Assembly: GCA_001516765.1 (NCBI GenBank)
Contig: LOCH01000155.1
Coordinates: forward strand, 1-9,351
From: Vulcanisaeta sp. MG_3
GTDB lineage: Archaea > Thermoproteota > Thermoprotei > Thermoproteales > Thermocladiaceae
DNA: 9,351 bases
Reading direction: 5' to 3'
The first letter of the stretch is position 1. Each line of letters opens with the position of its first letter. A program made the translations under genes and the position numbers. Under the pieces are notes generated by a model. That model saw only the letters and a list, made by a program, of their open reading frames with translations. It had not been told where the DNA came from and ran no database searches. This document shows, one piece after another, positions 7,224 to 9,351 of this stretch.

Positions 7224-7239
7224 TATTTAAGCATTACCA
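7224..7239 (-). promoter_or_regulatory. cimA promoter with shared GGTAATGC-TATA element
   Basis: The minus strand reads TGGTAATGCTTAAATA, identical over 16 bases to the thrC promoter. Its TATA box is about 30 bases before the ATG at 7198. It shares two bases with the neighbouring palindrome (7238-7260), placing a possible regulator right beside the BRE/TATA. A second TATA-like stretch, AATATAT, lies about 12 bases nearer the gene. Confidence 0.6.
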
Positions 7240-7260
7240 CCATCTATTTAATAGATGGTG
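7238..7260. promoter_or_regulatory. Perfect palindrome, candidate operator between cimA and leuD
   Basis: Arms CACCATCTAT and ATAGATGGTG are perfect inverted repeats of 10 bases around a TTA spacer. The symmetry, the divergent intergenic position and the direct contact with the cimA promoter suit the binding site of a dimeric regulator, perhaps of the Lrp/AsnC kind common in archaea. The regulator is inference. As RNA it could also form a hairpin, but it lies upstream of both expected transcription starts. Confidence 0.5.
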
Positions 7261-7288
7261 TCCACTCCCAATATGAATGGAGTTGATA

Positions 7289-7299
7289 AAGCATTACCA
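7289..7299 (+). promoter_or_regulatory. Third copy of the AAGCATTACCA block, upstream of leuD
   Basis: The same 11 bases present in the thrC and cimA promoters recur here in the same plus-strand orientation, about 20 bases before the leuD promoter block and without the TATTT part of the TATA box. A copy separated from a TATA box suggests that the block is a protein-binding site in its own right. Confidence 0.4.
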
Positions 7300-7315
7300 A
7301 AGAATAAAATATAGA

Positions 7316-7330
7316 GTAATTATTTAAAAG
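7316..7330 (+). promoter_or_regulatory. leuD promoter
   Basis: GTAATTATTTAAAAG contains a TATA box centred about 26 bases before the leuD GTG, so the mRNA is probably leaderless. It again has GTAAT just before the TATA box. Confidence 0.55.
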
Positions 7331-7350
7331 CGTAATTCTATGCGTATAAT

Positions 7351-7842
7351 GTGCTTGTGGTAGAGGGTCCCGTGATAAAGGTAGGCGACAACATAGACAC
7401 AGACGTTATAATACCAGCCAAGTACCTAGTCTACACAGACCCAGCGGTATTGGGTAAGCACGCGATGGAACCATTAGATCCCCACTTCTACGAGAAGGCT
7501 AGCAGGGGTGTCATCCTGGTGGCCGGTAAAGCCTTCGGCATGGGCTCGAGTAGGGAGCAGGCAGCCATTGCGTTAAAGGCTGCGGGTGTCAAGGCAGTAC
7601 TAGCCGAGTCATTTGCAAGGATTTTTTACAGGAACGCCATCAACAACGGCTTACCAGCACTCGTAGTACCTGGAGTTAGCAGGTTAATTAATGAGAATGA
7701 TTGGGTACGCGTAATTGTAGACACAGGCGAGATCACGATTAACAATTCAAAGGTGATTAAGGCCAAGCCAATAACAGGAGTAGCGTTAGAGATATTGAAA
7801 AGCGGTGGTTTGCTTGAGTATTTAAAGGGACGTGGAATTTAA
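7351..7842 (+). CDS. leuD: 3-isopropylmalate / citramalate isomerase, small subunit
   Basis: Small, swivelling subunit that joins LeuC to isomerise 2-isopropylmalate (leucine) and, in the citramalate route, citramalate to methylmalate (isoleucine). At 163 residues it has the usual archaeal length. [15 protein letters not shown] (12-26) begins the fold and [17 protein letters not shown] (63-79) is the conserved substrate-binding stretch. The specificity loop reads YLVY (25-28). From memory of work on methanogen enzymes, YLVY or YLVM marks isopropylmalate isomerases and YLRT marks homoaconitases, so it is more likely for leucine/isoleucine than for lysine. The GTG at 7351 is chosen from homology and TATA spacing; a stop lies six codons upstream in frame. 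It converges tail to tail with its partner leuC, 4 bases apart. Confidence 0.95.
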   Translation: MLVVEGPVIKVGDNIDTDVIIPAKYLVYTDPAVLGKHAMEPLDPHFYEKASRGVILVAGKAFGMGSSREQAAIALKAAGVKAVLAESFARIFYRNAINNGLPALVVPGVSRLINENDWVRVIVDTGEITINNSKVIKAKPITGVALEILKSGGLLEYLKGRGI

Positions 7843-7846
7843 CGAG

Positions 7847-9097
7847 TTAAGACATTAGTGACCTCGGGTCAGTCAGTTTTCCAGTTAGGGCTGCTGCAGC
7901 AGCTACTGCCGCATTGGCTAGATATACCCTACCCTCCTTAGACCCCATACGTCCTATAAAATTCCTATTACTAGTTGATACTGCCACCTCGCCAGGACCA
8001 ACAAGCCCGAAGTGGCCTCCAATGCATGGTCCACAGGTTCCGTAGGTAACCACGCAGCCGGCTCTCGTTAGCACGTCTATGTAGCCGAGATCGAGCGCCT
8101 TAAGGAATACGTCCCTTGAGGCTGGTATTGCGATGCACCTGGCCTTTGCCTTACCCCTCCTTAGTATCCTCGCTGCAGCCTCAATATCGCTGAGCCTACC
8201 GTTTGTGCAGGAGCCTATGAATACGTAGTCAACATCTAAGCCCTCAACCTCCCTTATTGACTTGACGTTGTCAACACTATGTGGTGCAGCGATGAGTGGT
8301 TCAAGTCTATTAAGTTCGATATTGTACTCATCGGAATACTTAGCATCGGAATCGGGCGTTATTGGTTTAGCATCAATACCCCTGGTATTACGTATGTAAT
8401 TGATTGTTTCCTCATCGGGGATGAAGATCGCTGCATCAGCGCCCATTTCCGTACCCATGTTGGATACGGTAGCCCTGTGATCCATTGGGAAGTTTTGCGG
8501 CTTCTCTACAAAGAATTCTACAGATTTACCGCTCAGACCTTCGGCTTTGAATTCACCGAGTATGTGGAGTGCTACGTCCTTACCGTAAACACCAGGATTA
8601 AGCTTACCAATTAATTTAATCCTGAAGGGCTCCGGTACGGTGAGCCAAGTCCTCCCTGTAATCACTATTGCCGCTATATCACTAGCACCCAGGCCCTGTG
8701 CAAAGGCGCCAATCGCGCCAGCCGTGGTTGTATGGCTATCGGCAGCCATGACCACCTGCCCAGGCAAGGCATACCTTTCAAGAAGCAGTTGGTGTAGTAT
8801 GCCGTCACCAACATCGTGGAAGTACTTAACACCGAGGGACCTAGCGAACTTCCTCAAGCCAACCTGAATCTCGGCAGCTCTCTCTGTCGGTGGTGGCGCC
8901 AAGTGGTCGAAGGCTAGGACGAACTTGTCAACGTCCCAAATCCTAACCTTGCCTACCTTCTCCATAACCTCTACCACATGATATCCCGTTAGATCGTGGA
9001 AAGCCACCAAATCCACCTGAACCTCAACCACCTCGCCAGGTGATACCGACCTTCCAGATGCCCTATTAAGTACCTTTTCCGTGAGTGTTAGACCCAT
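7847..9097 (-). CDS. leuC: 3-isopropylmalate / citramalate isomerase, large subunit
   Basis: Large subunit of the [4Fe-4S] aconitase-family isomerase that works with LeuD. At 416 residues it is the archaeal/short type. [20 protein letters not shown] (118-137) is the family signature; cluster ligands are C297 in GSCTNG and C355 and C358 in GTCGPC. All three cysteines are present, so it should be active. The ATG at 9097 is about 26 bases past a TATA box, so the mRNA is probably leaderless. It lies 57 bases after ilvC on the same strand and may be read both from its own promoter and through from ilvC. A homoaconitase role is possible for this family, but the LeuD loop and the neighbours argue for branched-chain amino acids. 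Confidence 0.95.
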   Translation of the reverse strand: MGLTLTEKVLNRASGRSVSPGEVVEVQVDLVAFHDLTGYHVVEVMEKVGKVRIWDVDKFVLAFDHLAPPPTERAAEIQVGLRKFARSLGVKYFHDVGDGILHQLLLERYALPGQVVMAADSHTTTAGAIGAFAQGLGASDIAAIVITGRTWLTVPEPFRIKLIGKLNPGVYGKDVALHILGEFKAEGLSGKSVEFFVEKPQNFPMDHRATVSNMGTEMGADAAIFIPDEETINYIRNTRGIDAKPITPDSDAKYSDEYNIELNRLEPLIAAPHSVDNVKSIREVEGLDVDYVFIGSCTNGRLSDIEAAARILRRGKAKARCIAIPASRDVFLKALDLGYIDVLTRAGCVVTYGTCGPCIGGHFGLVGPGEVAVSTSNRNFIGRMGSKEGRVYLANAAVAAAAALTGKLTDPRSLMS

Positions 9098-9118
9098 TGG
9101 TAGGGTTTATTTTTAAAT

Positions 9119-9126
9119 ATTTATAT
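9119..9126 (-). promoter_or_regulatory. leuC TATA box
   Basis: Minus-strand ATATAAAT is centred about 26 bases before the leuC ATG, in the gap after ilvC. It lacks the GGTAATGC block of the thrC and cimA promoters, so leuC may be controlled differently or together with ilvC. Confidence 0.45.
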
Positions 9127-9154
9127 GTATTATTCCTCTCAATAACTTAAGTAG

Positions 9155-9351
9155 TCATTGACCTCTCATCATCCTCCTAAGTTCACTTCCCACAATCTCG
9201 ATTTGGTGTTTTTCAATACTGCTTAATAACTCCTTAAGCCTGGGTGCACCCCTTGAGTATTCCTCAACCCACTCCTTAGCAAACTCACCGCTCCTAACTC
9301 TCTCTGCAGCCTCCTTCATGCGCCTCTTAACATCGTCATTAATGACTTGGG
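9155..9351 (-). CDS. ilvC: Ketol-acid reductoisomerase, C-terminal 64 residues
   Basis: Magnesium- and NADPH-dependent enzyme of valine, leucine and isoleucine synthesis. Only the C-terminus is inside the window; the 5' part runs past base 9351. Visible segments are RRMKEAAERVRSGEFAKEW, VEEYSRGAPRLKELL, HQIEIVGSELRRMM and a final RGQ before TGA at 9155-9157. These match the last helices of the knotted C-terminal domain and the usual family end. It lies upstream of leuC on the same strand with a 57-base gap, so the two may share transcripts. Confidence 0.92.
   Translation of the reverse strand, partial: QVINDDVKRRMKEAAERVRSGEFAKEWVEEYSRGAPRLKELLSSIEKHQIEIVGSELRRMMRGQ

Noticed and set aside
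7238..7260. Palindrome as a transcription terminator
   Set aside because: It lies upstream of both divergent genes, not after a gene end, and archaeal termination rarely uses hairpins.
8279..8614. 111-codon plus-strand frame inside leuC
   Set aside because: It lies fully opposite conserved leuC coding sequence and has no family features.
1..9351. Defence system, CRISPR array, mobile element or RNA gene
   Set aside because: No regularly spaced repeats, transposase or nuclease-like proteins, terminal inverted repeats or tRNA-like folds were seen by eye; every confident gene is a known biosynthetic enzyme.

Overview
The window looks like chromosome of a hyperthermophilic crenarchaeon (Thermoproteota), probably of the Caldivirga/Vulcanisaeta type. 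The genus is an inference from protein style, moderate GC with many AGG and ATA codons, very short gaps, TTTAAATA-type TATA boxes, and start codons only 26-32 bases past the TATA box, which implies leaderless mRNAs. I see no rRNA, tRNA, CRISPR array, insertion sequence, phage or plasmid gene. Every confident gene makes amino acids.

Layout. 3-810 (+): the 3' part of lysY/argC (LysW-linked lysine, possibly also arginine), with its reading frame broken twice near base 74 and base 121. 858-1985 plus an upstream in-frame extension (-): threonine synthase, thrC. 2189-3166 (+): homoserine dehydrogenase, divergent from thrC. 4192-5238 plus extension (-): aspartate kinase, followed by asd (3185-4204, -) with a 13-base overlap. 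5319-5613: an AT-rich spacer. 5614-7119 plus extension (-): a citramalate synthase-type enzyme, cimA. 7351-7842 (+) and 7847-9097 (-): small and large subunits of 3-isopropylmalate/citramalate isomerase, leuD and leuC, which converge with a 4-base gap. 9155-9351 (-): the C-terminus of ketol-acid reductoisomerase, ilvC.

Together, lysC, asd, hom and thrC cover aspartate to threonine except homoserine kinase, which is not in the window. cimA, leuC, leuD and ilvC cover much of the threonine-independent (pyruvate/citramalate) route to isoleucine, and leuCD plus ilvC also serve leucine and valine. lysY belongs to the aminoadipate-type lysine route, so the aspartate branch here probably feeds mainly threonine and methionine.

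The most interesting signals are at gene starts. thrC, lysC and cimA all have conserved N-terminal sequence upstream of the first in-frame canonical start codon. In each case the only ATG near the expected leaderless position is in a different frame and opens a tiny ORF. thrC and lysC share nearly the same start, ATGGAAACCARG followed by a short stop-terminated frame. The same three promoters share a TATTTAA-n3-TTACC element, with 16 identical bases between thrC and cimA, and a perfect 10-base-arm palindrome flanks the cimA copy. This could be a shared transcription/translation control system or a set of indels. The concentration of the anomaly at three gene starts makes random sequence error a poor sole explanation.
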